The notes under the pieces were generated by a model, which made no database searches, had not been told where the DNA came from, and was given only the letters and a program-made list of their open reading frames with translations. 64,000 bases of DNA from Rhynchonema sp. JSB1_4. Lineage: Eukaryota; Nematoda; Chromadorea; Monhysterida; Xyalidae. Within the stretch, counting starts at the first letter, position 1; every line of letters starts with the position of its first letter. Below are positions 51,501 to 60,197 of the stretch, in pieces. The stretch is from contig JASAMV010006535.1 in NCBI GenBank assembly GCA_030248065.1, positions 1 through 64,000 of the forward strand, written 5' to 3'. Both the position numbers and the translations under genes were made by a program.

Positions 51501-52582
51501 CAAACATGTCTATCAGGTACAGGGAGCAAGTGTTGGACGAGAGCAATTCTCCTTGGGTCATTATTTTCATCGGAGGTGCACAATCAGTGAAAGCATGAAC
51601 TATGGTGGACACGACGACTGAATAGAACTGAATATAGATTGCGATATGTTTTCAGCCCTCGCCATCCGACAAAGTGGCGAGTATCACAGCACCAGTCATC
51701 CAAGTGCCGTCAGCACTCAAACCACCACAACAGCAACAATCCACATCGGCTTTGATGAGCGGGGTACATCGACTGCAACACGCGCGCAATCCTAATCGAT
51801 ACGATCGGTCGGGACCAAGACGCAAGACGTTGGGTGGCGATGAATATCAGGTGCGATTGATGATTGAATTGGCGATGTTTCATGCGAACTCTTTTATTTG
51901 AGTACGACCACCGGATGACAGACACTAATGGTTTTGATAACCACTCAGTCAAATTGAAGACCTATGGTACTTTGCCCACACAGATTCATGGAGTTGATCT
52001 GGCTTTACATATTTGCAGCTGATCGCCGAAATCTCGCGTCAACAACAGCAACGTCGTAGAGAGACGGTGGACTCTGAGGCACGACCACCCGAGATCAATT
52101 GGTCGGTGAATCAATTACGATCGGTGTTTGATCAACAAGCCAACAACAACACACAACAACATCAACAACAACAACATGCACCACTCGGACGAGCAAGACC
52201 ACAACAACAACAGCCCAACAACTACGGCACCGCGCCGAGGACTCAGAGTGGCAAATGGAGCAGCAGTCACGTGACACAACCCCCCATTCACCAGTATGAC
52301 CAACGTGAACCCTCGGTTGGTCGCAAGACGTGGGCTGCGGCCACACTGATTCGACCGTCCGAGTCGCAGGCCACCTATCCGGTCATCAAGCCACCCCCAT
52401 TGAAACATCAGTCAGCCAGTCAAACACCGGCCTCACCACATCTGCCACTGAGGATGCCGAAGAGTCCGACCACCGCCTTGCACAATCAGGGTCATTCGTT
52501 GGTGAAATCGCTGGCGTCGAACTTCGAGCGCGCCAATTCAAATGCTGGCAATGCGTTGAAGACCAGTGAGTCGTACGTATAG
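27551..52582 (+). CDS. ARHGAP20-type Rho GTPase-activating protein (PH-RA-RhoGAP)
   Basis: Stimulates GTP hydrolysis by a Rho GTPase. Exons: 27551-27988, 29901-30005, 33617-33864, 38243-38366, 38453-38517, 38828-38989, 40407-40533, 47030-47174, 47324-47476, 47538-47755, 47824-47991, 48066-48175, 48244-48450, 48523-48623, 48748-48912, 48987-49532, 49600-49719, 49962-50213, 50280-50446, 50507-50820, 50928-51084, 51262-51516, 51656-51850, 52019-52582. All phases close, giving 1,701 residues. PH (about 290-395) and RA (about 415-510) match the vertebrate ARHGAP20 order and wording: ERYLFLFTDLLLIAK, VIGWPTNNYVVEFE, TYQLWVHSSREN, GHEYPFAIMMSH. RhoGAP (about 570-770) has GIFRKPP with the arginine finger at about Arg613, and KDFLRNIP. 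Arg/Ser-rich N-terminus; long low-complexity Ser/Pro/Gln tail with a polyQ tract, a PPSY motif (about 1408-1411) and C-terminal ESYV. A possible donor at 52565 could extend the gene. Vertebrate ARHGAP20 is about 1,190 residues, so this tail is longer. Introns at the 5' end are up to 6.5 kb; from 47 kb on the exons are compact. Confidence 0.9.
30006..33616 (+). other. Large RhoGAP intron
   Basis: 3.6-kb intron between the GTGAG donor at 30006 and the TTTCAG acceptor ending at 33616. Nothing further could be supported inside it; open frames lack motifs. Confidence 0.5.
35677..36240. repeat. 0.56-kb foldback element, family 3
   Basis: Arms 35677-35815 and 36105-36240 are close reverse complements. 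The right end in reverse complement reads GGGTGGAATTCACGAAACAA; the left is GGGCTGGAATTCCCAAAACA. Each arm contains several tandem units of the type GTCAAGYTCAMCGTCAA. The ends match those of the element at 19272-19878. It lies in RhoGAP intron 33865-38242. Confidence 0.82.
36440..36850. repeat. Three diverged tandem copies, about 135 bp each
   Basis: Each unit begins near CCAGACAAGG and contains TTTCAAAA, then TAAAATACGCTGAT or a variant, then GGTCTRGGTCCGAAA. Copies start near 36450, 36592 and 36732, with increasing decay in the third. A 131-codon minus-strand frame across them is a by-product of the repeat. Confidence 0.65.
38569..38817. repeat. Palindromic MITE-like element filling a PH-domain intron
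   Basis: About 249 bp with arms of roughly 115 bp. It has AAGGTGGAGTTATACTTGTC at the left and its near reverse complement at the right, and the inner arms include CCAGCGTAAAAGTTG and its complement. It is the long form of the element at 14865-15027. It occupies about 80% of intron 38518-38827 and ends 3 nt before the CATTTTCAG acceptor segment. Confidence 0.85.
39269..39320. repeat. Perfect 26-bp tandem duplication
   Basis: Two exact copies, 39269-39294 and 39295-39320, of a unit containing CATTGCTCCCCATAAGAAAC. It is intronic (38990-40406). Confidence 0.9.
40534..47029 (+). other. 6.5-kb RhoGAP intron
   Basis: The largest intron of the RhoGAP gene separates the PH and RA exons. It includes a short CA repeat near 40698-40720 and a suspected broken minus-strand coding relic at 45735-46261. 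Plus-strand frames at 41419-41898 and 44886-45323 show no family motif. Nothing else could be supported. Confidence 0.5.
45735..46261 (-). pseudogene. Unidentified minus-strand coding relic in two frames
   Basis: Two adjoining minus-strand frames read like one protein split by a frameshift. The first part (46261 downward) contains ILLFDVKRFDGGTTLYEKMK, CTSCRTNYFEKFCAK and MSSRMRVLFGSHP. The second, shifted frame reads IQYLLLIYELWAIMLLNIYE, then GGTRILRDLITKQQQLFANS and KAFGETPRGRFFKK to a stop at 45735. The composition is protein-like and the switch lies near 45990. I do not recognise the family. A decayed transposon or nested pseudogene inside the RhoGAP intron is the likeliest reading; chance is possible. 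Confidence 0.25.
47030..47476 (+). other. Ras-association (RA) domain exons of the RhoGAP
   Basis: Two exons, 47030-47174 and 47324-47476, encode a ubiquitin-fold RA domain, which in ARHGAP20 binds small GTPases such as Rap1 (family knowledge). Visible parts: RRILTVTNQQTARELTTHAC, then TYQLWVHSSRENAVVPLLG, then HEYPFAIMMSHARN, then FQLRPRSQ. The split glycine codon (g + gt) at the exon junction restores the invariant GHEYP. Confidence 0.88.
47690..48623 (+). other. RhoGAP catalytic domain exons
   Basis: The domain starts GKVFGHALSELTSD, where family members have a similar 'LFG..L..I' block. It continues PRPILHVLTHLFQEGVYVEG and GIFRKPP, with the arginine-finger codon at 47875-47877. It then reads SLLKDFLRNIPNKLLVNEYY, LPPANYQLLRHLLCVLYHIS, NQMSSSNLSVCIAQSMLES and DLFGADTLTLFG. 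Both the catalytic arginine and the 'NqM...nLavcvaPs' region are present, though the usual Pro of that block is replaced by Gln (IAQS). Confidence 0.9.
49721..49880. repeat. 160-bp TA-flanked MITE at a RhoGAP 5' splice site
   Basis: Terminal inverted repeats TATACTCTGGCAATTCTTTT and AAAAGAATTGTCAGAGTATA bound the element. Inside are GGGAGAAACTTTT, GCGTTGCCTGATCCGTAAAG and an inverted GCGTGCACTGG / CCAGTGCACGC pair. It shares ends and interior with the copy at 59973-60197. The element's first T is the T of the GT donor of intron 49720-49961, so the splice site sits on the insertion boundary. Confidence 0.85.
50610..50725 (+). repeat. PolyQ-coding tandem repeat in a RhoGAP exon
   Basis: CAA/CAG-rich tract inside exon 50507-50820. 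A unit of about 39 bp (13 codons, Q-rich with HQR and a QQQ(D/E) end) is duplicated almost exactly, followed by a shorter degenerate copy. It encodes a Gln-rich segment broken by His, Arg, Asp and Glu. Length variation between individuals would keep the frame. Confidence 0.85.
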
Positions 52583-54292
52583 CAGCTTGATTTGGTGATG
52601 TTTCGCTATGTTGGTTATTCGCTGATGCTTAGAGCGCGGTATGAAGTGATATTCGATTTGTGATAGACAACATGCATATGCGTTCACCTTGGCTTCGTTT
52701 GCTGTACAGTTTGTTGTCCTGTTTGTTTTGTTGAGAGTCGTAATTTACGCGTTGCGATTTCAAGATCTGTGCTTTTCAGAACATTACTTTCTTTTTAATT
52801 TTATGCTCCTGTGTCGTTTCTTGTAAACCATCTATTTCGCGCCTTTGTCTTTATTCAAATCTGCACATTGATATTAAATTATTTTCTTTTCTTCGTGTTG
52901 CTCCTTCTTCTTCACATATCTTTGTTATCGTGTTTGCTTTCAAGTATGAAATGAATCGTTCTGCGAATCAGAGAAATGGTGCCATGTACATAAAATTATA
53001 TCTACATACTTGTGTATTATTCGTTGCAAAATAGCAAATAAGCAGACCTGCTCATACATATCGCTGTTCAGTATCAATGTTAGTTTCTCTGGAAAATCAA
53101 GGGTGAAGACCTAAGACGTTGTTATGTTCGTTTGTTTTCCTAGCTTTTTATCCGCTTGCACTGCTTTTCTTACTTACTCAGTTACCGTACTATACTTATT
53201 GAGGTTACTGCACGCGTTTAGTTTCCATGCTGCAACCGCCTTGCCATGTTACGCTCCATATTTTACTGTTGTTGTTTTTGTGGAAAGGATGTATTTTTTT
53301 TCAAAGCTCTACTGATTCGACCGCGTGTTTTTAGCAGAAAAAGATCACTTATCTATATTTATTCACAATTATGTGTATATATTTACAGTATTCATAATAA
53401 ATTACTGCCTGAAATCCATATTGATGCGATACGCAGGAAGATAAACAATTATGCGTTTGGTCAAGCAAAGCATGATCGCATCATCAAAGTTTCCTCGCGC
53501 ACCACATGGCGGGCAGTGAAAAGATGAAAAACAAAACAATATAATTTTACTAAAAGCCAAACAATTTCCCACAGACTAAAAAACAAAATGACAAACAAAA
53601 CAGTAATTGTCGACTAGCGGAAAATTTACGGGAGGTAATGCAATTGTTCCCAATGTCATAACTGATTTTTGAAAGTGATGAGGCACAATTTGCTTGCTAT
53701 ATCAGGGTAACCGGGTGTCTTATACAGCCATTGTGCCCGCAGGGCGAGCCAAATCGGACGAGGCACGTGGTGTGAACCGAGGTGGAGGGGGTGGTGTGAG
53801 TTGCTCGAGGAAACCTTGGTCCTGTGTTAACGGCTTGACTTGACCACCTTGGTCGACATAGAGCATCGTGTGCTGAGGTTGACGACTTCTGCAATTTATG
53901 GGATAATTGTTGCTGATCGAATGGGTGGTTGTTTGCTTTGCAGCGAAAGGATATGGGTTCGGGTCCCAGTCGGAGCAAGCAATTGTTTATTTATGAAGGA
54001 TTTTGGTTTGTGTGTGCGTTCCCGTTTTCATCGAGTATTATTTAGGACATTGTTGAATAAAAAATAGCCATTGTTATCATGCCCATCAGTGACACGGGTG
54101 CGTGGCTGGTCAGACCAAGATCGGATCGGAACTGTCGTGGTTATATTGACTTGTTTGAATTGGATGATACATACGTGCGAGAGATTTTACTGACGCTACT
54201 CTCTTCGACCAGCGTAAAACTTATTTTCCGGCTGCCTTGTGGAGCAACTTTTACGCTGGTCAAAATTAGTGCGGCATTAACCTACTGTACAC
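52583..54292. other. Region between convergent RhoGAP and innexin genes
   Basis: No supported exon. It should hold the 3' UTRs of both convergent genes. A minus-strand candidate last innexin exon starts at an ACACAG acceptor near 53817, reading DQGFLEQLTPPPPPRF, but its phase does not fit the preceding donor. The family-2 repeat fragment lies at 54205-54277. Confidence 0.4.
54205..54277. repeat. Fragment of family-2 inverted-repeat element
   Basis: TCGACCAGCGTAAAA and its complement TTTTACGCTGGTCAAA face each other about 35 bp apart, as in the centre of the element at 38569-38817. The outer ends are missing. It lies just downstream of the innexin stop at 54293, or inside a last intron if the gene continues. 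Confidence 0.7.
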
Positions 54293-57200
54293 TCACTTGA
54301 AGCTCGTCCAAAGTACGGATATAATATCGGTGGCGACCAAGTCACCGGCGTGTGCGGCCAACATCCTCAGAACGAACACACCGTCCGGCCGCAGTCCGTG
54401 ATGTACAAAACGATCGACCAACACTTTGTCGTCAGGGGTGACGTTGCCTGAAAGTGCAAGGCGACTATGTATGGTAGGGGTATACTATACCTTTGTAGCT
54501 GATTACGATGGGCATGCATGACGATTTCCAGTTTGTCTGGGTACCTAACATGAACAACGACAACAACCAACCTGAGACCCTCAAATACTTCATAATGAAC
54601 GAATGTCTGGCGCGATGGCTGGATGACAAAGCGACCCAGTTACACAGGGACCAGATGGACATCAGACCAACGAACACGAACCACCACCACAAATACACGA
54701 AAATCTGCAGCGAAAAATGAAAAGTTTGTGAAAACTGCGGAGTAATATTAAATCAAACGGTGTGCTTCACCTTTTCATTGAACATATTGATCATGAGCAC
54801 GCACTGAATTGTGTGTCTGTGAATATTGCCGAGCACTCGCACCTGGAACGGTCAAGTGTAAGTTTTGTTGAAATCTCAAGTACACAATTCTAAAAAAAGA
54901 AAATGACCTCAAAATCGCAGAGCGTCACTCGCGGGAACTCGCCGCTTTCTTCCCATTCCACACCCTGTATCAGATCAAAGAATATGCGCGCGCCCCACAA
55001 CAGATAGCGCGGGCCGAGGAACGCATTCAGCAATAGAAATTGAGCCAAAATGTTGACGATGTAAAGTGCTTTTACGCAAATGTAGATGGTGGTCACGTAG
55101 ATGCCTTTGGTGCGACCACACTGGACCAACGCAACCATGCAACCAGTGCCTGAAACATTGAATTGGTGAGCAAATTGATAATTATCAGCAAATGGATACC
55201 CAAATGTGGTGGTCCCTGTGAGCCTTGTTATTATGCCTCTACCGATTTAATGTCTCTCACTCTGTTACCTTCCTGGGCATTTTGGGCCGGGTACCTCCAG
55301 CTTCTACACAGGCCTAAAAGGGTCTGAATCAGGTCACGCCTGGAGTCGGCTCAAACTAGTATCAAGAAAGTTGAGTAATGAGCAAACGACCTTTAGCACT
55401 CATAAAGTGATTCTGTAACTCGATCGCGTCCTCGATGTGTCGTGTGACCGTCTTCACCGCCTTTTCCCTCTGTTCGGTTTGAATGTTTTGTGTGTCCGCG
55501 GCCATCTTGATGATCGATTCGACATCAATGCCTGACAAGATACTACTGTTTGTGCGAAGCGAACAATGTGGTCAAATACATGGTCATGAATTGGTTCGGT
55601 TATACCACCGGCATAGTGAAGTGTAAGGAGCAGGGTTTGACTGGACCGAACGGTCAATAGACAGCACCATCACGGGTTCTCTTCATTCAGTTCCGCTTCA
55701 CAAAATGCGTACCGAAAAGTGGGAACAAAACATTCCTCAAGCACTGTAACCTTGCTATCATCTCCGCATCTTTTAAGGCATCTTTGGGGTTACGTGGTCA
55801 CCTGGTGCATTTGCACTGACGATCACCGAAAGCTGTTAGAAACGAGCTATTATGTGGCACTTGTGTGTGTGAGACGTCATAAACACGGTGTTTGCTCGAA
55901 CACGAGCTTTGGACACAACAAACACACCACAAACAGCAATCGATGACTCAGATGCTTTTTGTACATTGCCAGAAAGAACCAACCGGATTGCCAGTTGAAT
56001 TGTCTCCACAGTATGACAGGCATGTAGAACATGACAGCCTCGATGGCCAATATGAACGGCACCCACTGGTAGTAGCCGATCTGTCGGTCTGCTCGTTCGT
56101 CATGATCGTCAGGGATGTTCTTGTGCATCTTCACCCAATAGGTGTTCTGCACGAAACAATAGTTCTCCGCGTACTGAAAAACAATGTTGTGGGCATAAGC
56201 GAACCATGGTCCTCCTGCCATCACGACAGGGTTTGGCCTCTTGTGGTTGACATCGAGGTCTTATCAACTTTGAACGCCACGACTACGGCCCGGCAGGGCT
56301 ACAAGCAGACACAGCTTGACTAACCAAGCATAACTTGACAACCCAATAATCTATACAATGCTATTCTTGCAGCCTTGAAAGTGGCAAGATGTTGTGTTGT
56401 GCGCGTCGGCTTTGTACCGTGTTTCGAAGTTGGTTTTATTAATGTGCATGTGCACTAATGTTTCACATGAAGACCACCTGCTCCCAAGCGCCAGTGTAGA
56501 ACGCGGGCACCCAGCACTGAATCGGTGCACCGACATATTGTTTGGCTGATATGGTGATCGAGAAAACCAGTATTATTAACACGGAATAATAGTAATTCAT
56601 TCGATCGATTGGGTCATCGTCGGTGCGAGGCTTGATCGACGACAGGAAATTGCCCAGGAAGTTCATAATCGATCGATTACTTCAATCGATGACAAGTGAC
56701 TTCGTGGAAAATCTATATTTTTAAAATTATTGCCATCCTGCTCAGTTGCCTGCAGTGAACGTCGTTCAGACAACTTCAGCTAATCAAGTGTCCTGCGGTT
56801 GCGCGTTCTCAGCATTTTCACTTTTTCGAAAAAGTCGCAGTGTTTGCTTCAACAATTGGCGCGCTTTGTATTTGACTAGACGCACACTAAATTGACTGTC
56901 AAAAATCCGGTCAGAGGTACCTATAGAAGAGGCCAATGAGCTTGTCAACTTTTCACTGCACTTATGATTATTTGTTACATCGTGCACAGTGTATGAGGTT
57001 GAGCATCGTTTTGAATGCCCATCTGTCATCACAATGCCATGCGGCTATATAGCACGCTTCATCTGTAATGCCACTGTTGATGATGACTTGCTGCACACCC
57101 TATCCAAGTCAAAAGTCGGGCCGATCAACTGAACAATCGGTCTTTAAGAAAAAAATCAGCCAACAACAAGATGTGAAGCGTGAAAAGTTATGTATAGATT

Positions 57201-57590
57201 AGTCACTATGGCTGTTTACAGCCCCCGATTGGGGACTGTGTCGTCGACCCAGCACAATCATAAAACCGATGATTCAGATGCTATTTTCAATTTCGACCCA
57301 TGATTGTCGTCACGAGGACATTGTGCCCAAACAGTCACAAACGATTAGAAACAAGCCATCTGGGGGGCAGCAAAACAGCAGCTGTGTCCATCCAAACAGA
57401 CCTGCTCCCAAGCGCCAGTGTAGAACGCGGGCACCCAGCACTGAATCGGTGCACCGACATATTGTTTGGCCGATATTGTGATGGAAAACACAAGGATGAC
57501 GACCACCGTGTAATAATAGTTCAATCGATCGATCGGATCGTCGTCAGTGCGGGGCTTGATCGCCGACAGGAATGATCCGAGAAAGTTCAT
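54293..57590 (-). CDS. Innexin gap-junction channel protein with two alternative first exons
   Basis: Four-pass membrane protein forming invertebrate gap junctions. Minus-strand exons: first exon either 57402-57590 or 56478-56666, then 55984-56173, 55391-55531, 54908-55149, 54771-54842, 54572-54704 and 54293-54447. Phases close. Innexin marks: [16 protein letters not shown] with WEQYAENYC (first extracellular loop, two Cys), the signature [13 protein letters not shown] in helix 2, [31 protein letters not shown] with TIQC (second loop), then [16 protein letters not shown] (helix 4) and [20 protein letters not shown]. The model gives about 390 residues, usual for the family. The stop TGA at 54293-54295 follows SVLWTSFK, but AA/GTGAGT at the same place is a fine donor, so another C-terminal exon may exist downstream. 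Confidence 0.92.
56478..56666 (-). other. Innexin first exon, proximal copy
   Basis: 63 codons from ATG to a CAG/GTGGTC donor, phase 0. It encodes the N-terminus [20 protein letters not shown], transmembrane helix 1 and the first half of extracellular loop 1, ending TGAWEQ. It lies 304 bp upstream of shared exon 55984-56173. Confidence 0.9.
57402..57590 (-). other. Innexin first exon, distal copy
   Basis: 63 codons from ATG to a CAG/GTCTGT donor, phase 0. It differs from the proximal copy at six residues (6, 10, 23, 28, 30, 31). It has the same phase and could splice to the shared second exon. No further duplicated innexin exon was found between the two copies, so alternative first exon fits better than a second gene. 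Confidence 0.88.
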
Positions 57591-58733
57591 GTCTCAGTCC
57601 GGCTGTGCAGGTCCGTGTCTGCGACCGGAAAGCTTGTTGACCAGATTTATTGTTTCATTCCGTTCTCAGACTGTGCTGTGACGCTATTGAGAATGACACA
57701 TTATAGCTGCAGCTGTGTATTACAAGTATAACACAGTACAACGGCAGTGGCAGCATGTTTTTATTTTTGTAAGCCGATCAACTGCTCAGCTGCACACGCT
57801 GGGACAACGGTAAGGGTAGACGCTCAGAAAATCACACAACTGAACGTTAAAGTGTAGCGCAGGTGCAAGAAACGATGTAAGACGGCATGTCAAGCGATCC
57901 CGCTGGCAAAACGTTGGTGTTGGACGCTAGATAACTCACATTATCTCCACACTTTCAAGTGGATATCTGTCCAACAACACAGTGGCTGAACAGCATTCCC
58001 AGCCACTACTCCCACCAGCTGCACAACTGTACACTCACATTGGCTCATTGCGCATCGATGAAAATCCGGTTCTATCGTGAGCAACCAACATCCACCATCC
58101 GCTGTAGTAGCTTTGGCTTTCACTTGTTCCCTCTGCTCGTAAGCTGCATCGTTTTGATGAGTCTGAGCTGCTACTTATTGCTTACTGCCGATGCCGCATC
58201 TCCGAGCCCAGGTCTTGATGTCTGCATATCTCTTGAGCGCGCAAAAATACAGTCAGGCCGGGTCGAAGACACCAGAGTGTACGCGCACAGTGTGTGCCTG
58301 GAAGCTGCTTCAGCCCAGAGCACCCCGATTTGTCACAGTACGTACGACTTGTTACGCATCAACTGTAGCGCAATGTGATTAGTGCAAACCGATGAGAGCA
58401 GACGCTTTGTTTGTGCGCGCTGCTCTGATGACAGAACCGTATGCACTGATTTGACAATTGGGCAAAACTTCGTAATAATGGTGGGTACACGTACGTTACG
58501 TACGTTCAATTTTCTCTGCCCTTCATTAGAAAGTTACAATTTTGTTGGTTGAAAATCACAAGGAAGGCGGTCGGTAAAGATGTGGAAACGACGAATTGTG
58601 TAATGACCAATTTCTAACAAACTTCGCACGCAACGTACGTGTAACAGGATAATCAGACAGTTATTGGCCGTGAACGATGTTCGAACGTTCAAGTCGAATG
58701 GGGTTCAACAATGGCTGCATCAAGCGCCACGTG

Positions 58734-59064
58734 TATAGTCCGTCCACCAGCTCATGGCACTTTGCGTTGCTGCTGGCTGGTTTGTTCCCTTCCTCCACGT
58801 TCTAATGAAAGAGAAATTGAGTGTGACCGAATTTGCAAAAAAACTAAAAAATAACAAAATGTGTCGAAAAAGATTGAATTCAATCAAATTTAAAATTAAA
58901 TTAAATTAAAATCGATAAAATATGTCGATTTCATAAAAACCACAATCTGGGAGCAAAAATAATTTTTTTCGGAAACTCAATTTCTCTTTCATAAGAACGT
59001 GGAGGAAGGGAACTAGTTGGCCAGCAAGCGTCAAAAAGTGACATGAGCTGATGGACGGACTATA
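58734..59064. repeat. 331-bp foldback MITE
   Basis: Ends TATAGTCCGTCCACCAGCTC and its near complement at 59043-59064. Arms run inward about 85 bp with a few mismatches (CCTTCCTCCACGTTCT and AGAACGTGGAGGAAGG; GAAAGAGAAATTGAGT and ACTCAATTTCTCTTTC). The centre is A/T-rich. A TA target site fits. The terminal TATAGTCC also ends the element at 11096. Confidence 0.85.
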
Positions 59065-59972
59065 CATTTTGGATTATGGTGCGAGCGCGTGACCCTGTCC
59101 TCAATAATGTAACAGCAGTGAGTTTCGCCCGTCCCGCGCAGTCACTGCATGGATCTGTGCAGGTATGCATGTACAGTACTTTGTCCGTTAACGTGGGTTT
59201 GTTCCATCAGTTGACGTTTCACGCAATAATCAGTTGATGTTTCAACTATACGTGCAGTGGGTCAATTGTATTATACTTGTGTTTCACGAGACAGCTTTGC
59301 CGTTGAAGTTTGGCCGCGAAAACAAGCACTTTGGAGACCGCTCCATCTTTGGTTTGATCAGATCCCAAACGTGTATGCACGCGTATAGCATCACGCTTTG
59401 GCCTCAAGTGGCATGCTGTCCGTATACATCGACGGAATAAGGAAGGCAAAAGACTTTCTTGTCCCGGCTCTCAATTTGTAATCAAAGACTCGAGCACACA
59501 CACGCACGCACAAGAGCACGCGAAACAGAAAAAACACGGGCAGTGAGGAGGAGAAATGAATAGAGCCGAAGATGAACTTTATTTGCCAACCGTGCACTGT
59601 CCCGAATCCCGACACCATGTTTATTAAAAAACTTGAGCTGCGTATCCCCACCAACATGAAACCGCTGCGATTTTTCTCACGATTTACATAAACCGACATG
59701 GTGACATTACGAGGCGTCTGATTTGCATAGATTCCTACCGTATAAAATCTGAATCTAAAATCATTGTGTGCTCGTGTGGAGTACCCAAAGCCTGCTGATT
59801 AGCCTAGTTACGGGGTCGGGTCTCCGCACACTGGCCGTAATTGGCCTAGTTCATACATTTTTTTGACATTTTTGAGCTCAGAGCAAAAGTTTTCAAGTGC
59901 ACGTGTGGCCGCAGTCGGCTGCGTGGTTGCTTTTCCAGTCGCCTACATGAGTCCCAAAAAAACCGGCAGACT

Positions 59973-60197
59973 TATGCTCTGATACTTTTGGGAGAAACTT
60001 TTCAAACGCGTTGCTTGATCCATAAAGCCACGCAGCTCGCGCAGCCAGCTTTTTCGCAGCATTTCGCAAATCACTACGTTGGACTTCTGTTGATTGATTG
60101 CTGGTCACGTGACCGCTGCAGCCATACACGCACAATGCGCTTTACGGATCAGGCAACGCGTTTGAAAAGTTTCTCCCAGAGGTATTGTTAGAGCATA
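59973..60197. repeat. 225-bp TA-flanked MITE, family 1
   Basis: Ends TATGCTCTGATACTTTTGGG and TTGTTAGAGCATA. The arms share GGGAGAAACTTTTCAAACGC and CGTTGC(C/T)TGATCC with the copy at 49721-49880. The centre has GGTCACGTGACCGCTGCAGCC, a near match to the other copy's centre. Arms are about 60 bp with internal divergence. Confidence 0.85.

Noticed and set aside
53697..53816. Pro-rich minus-strand frame (QLTPPPPPRF) as the last innexin exon
   Set aside because: All three frames are open here, and the phase of the AA/GTGAGT donor at 54297 does not lead into this one. Kept only as a possibility.
53840..53990. tRNA-like stretch with a B-box-like GGGTTCGGGTCC near 53950
   Set aside because: No A-box at the right distance and no acceptor stem pairing could be found, so a tRNA gene is not supported.
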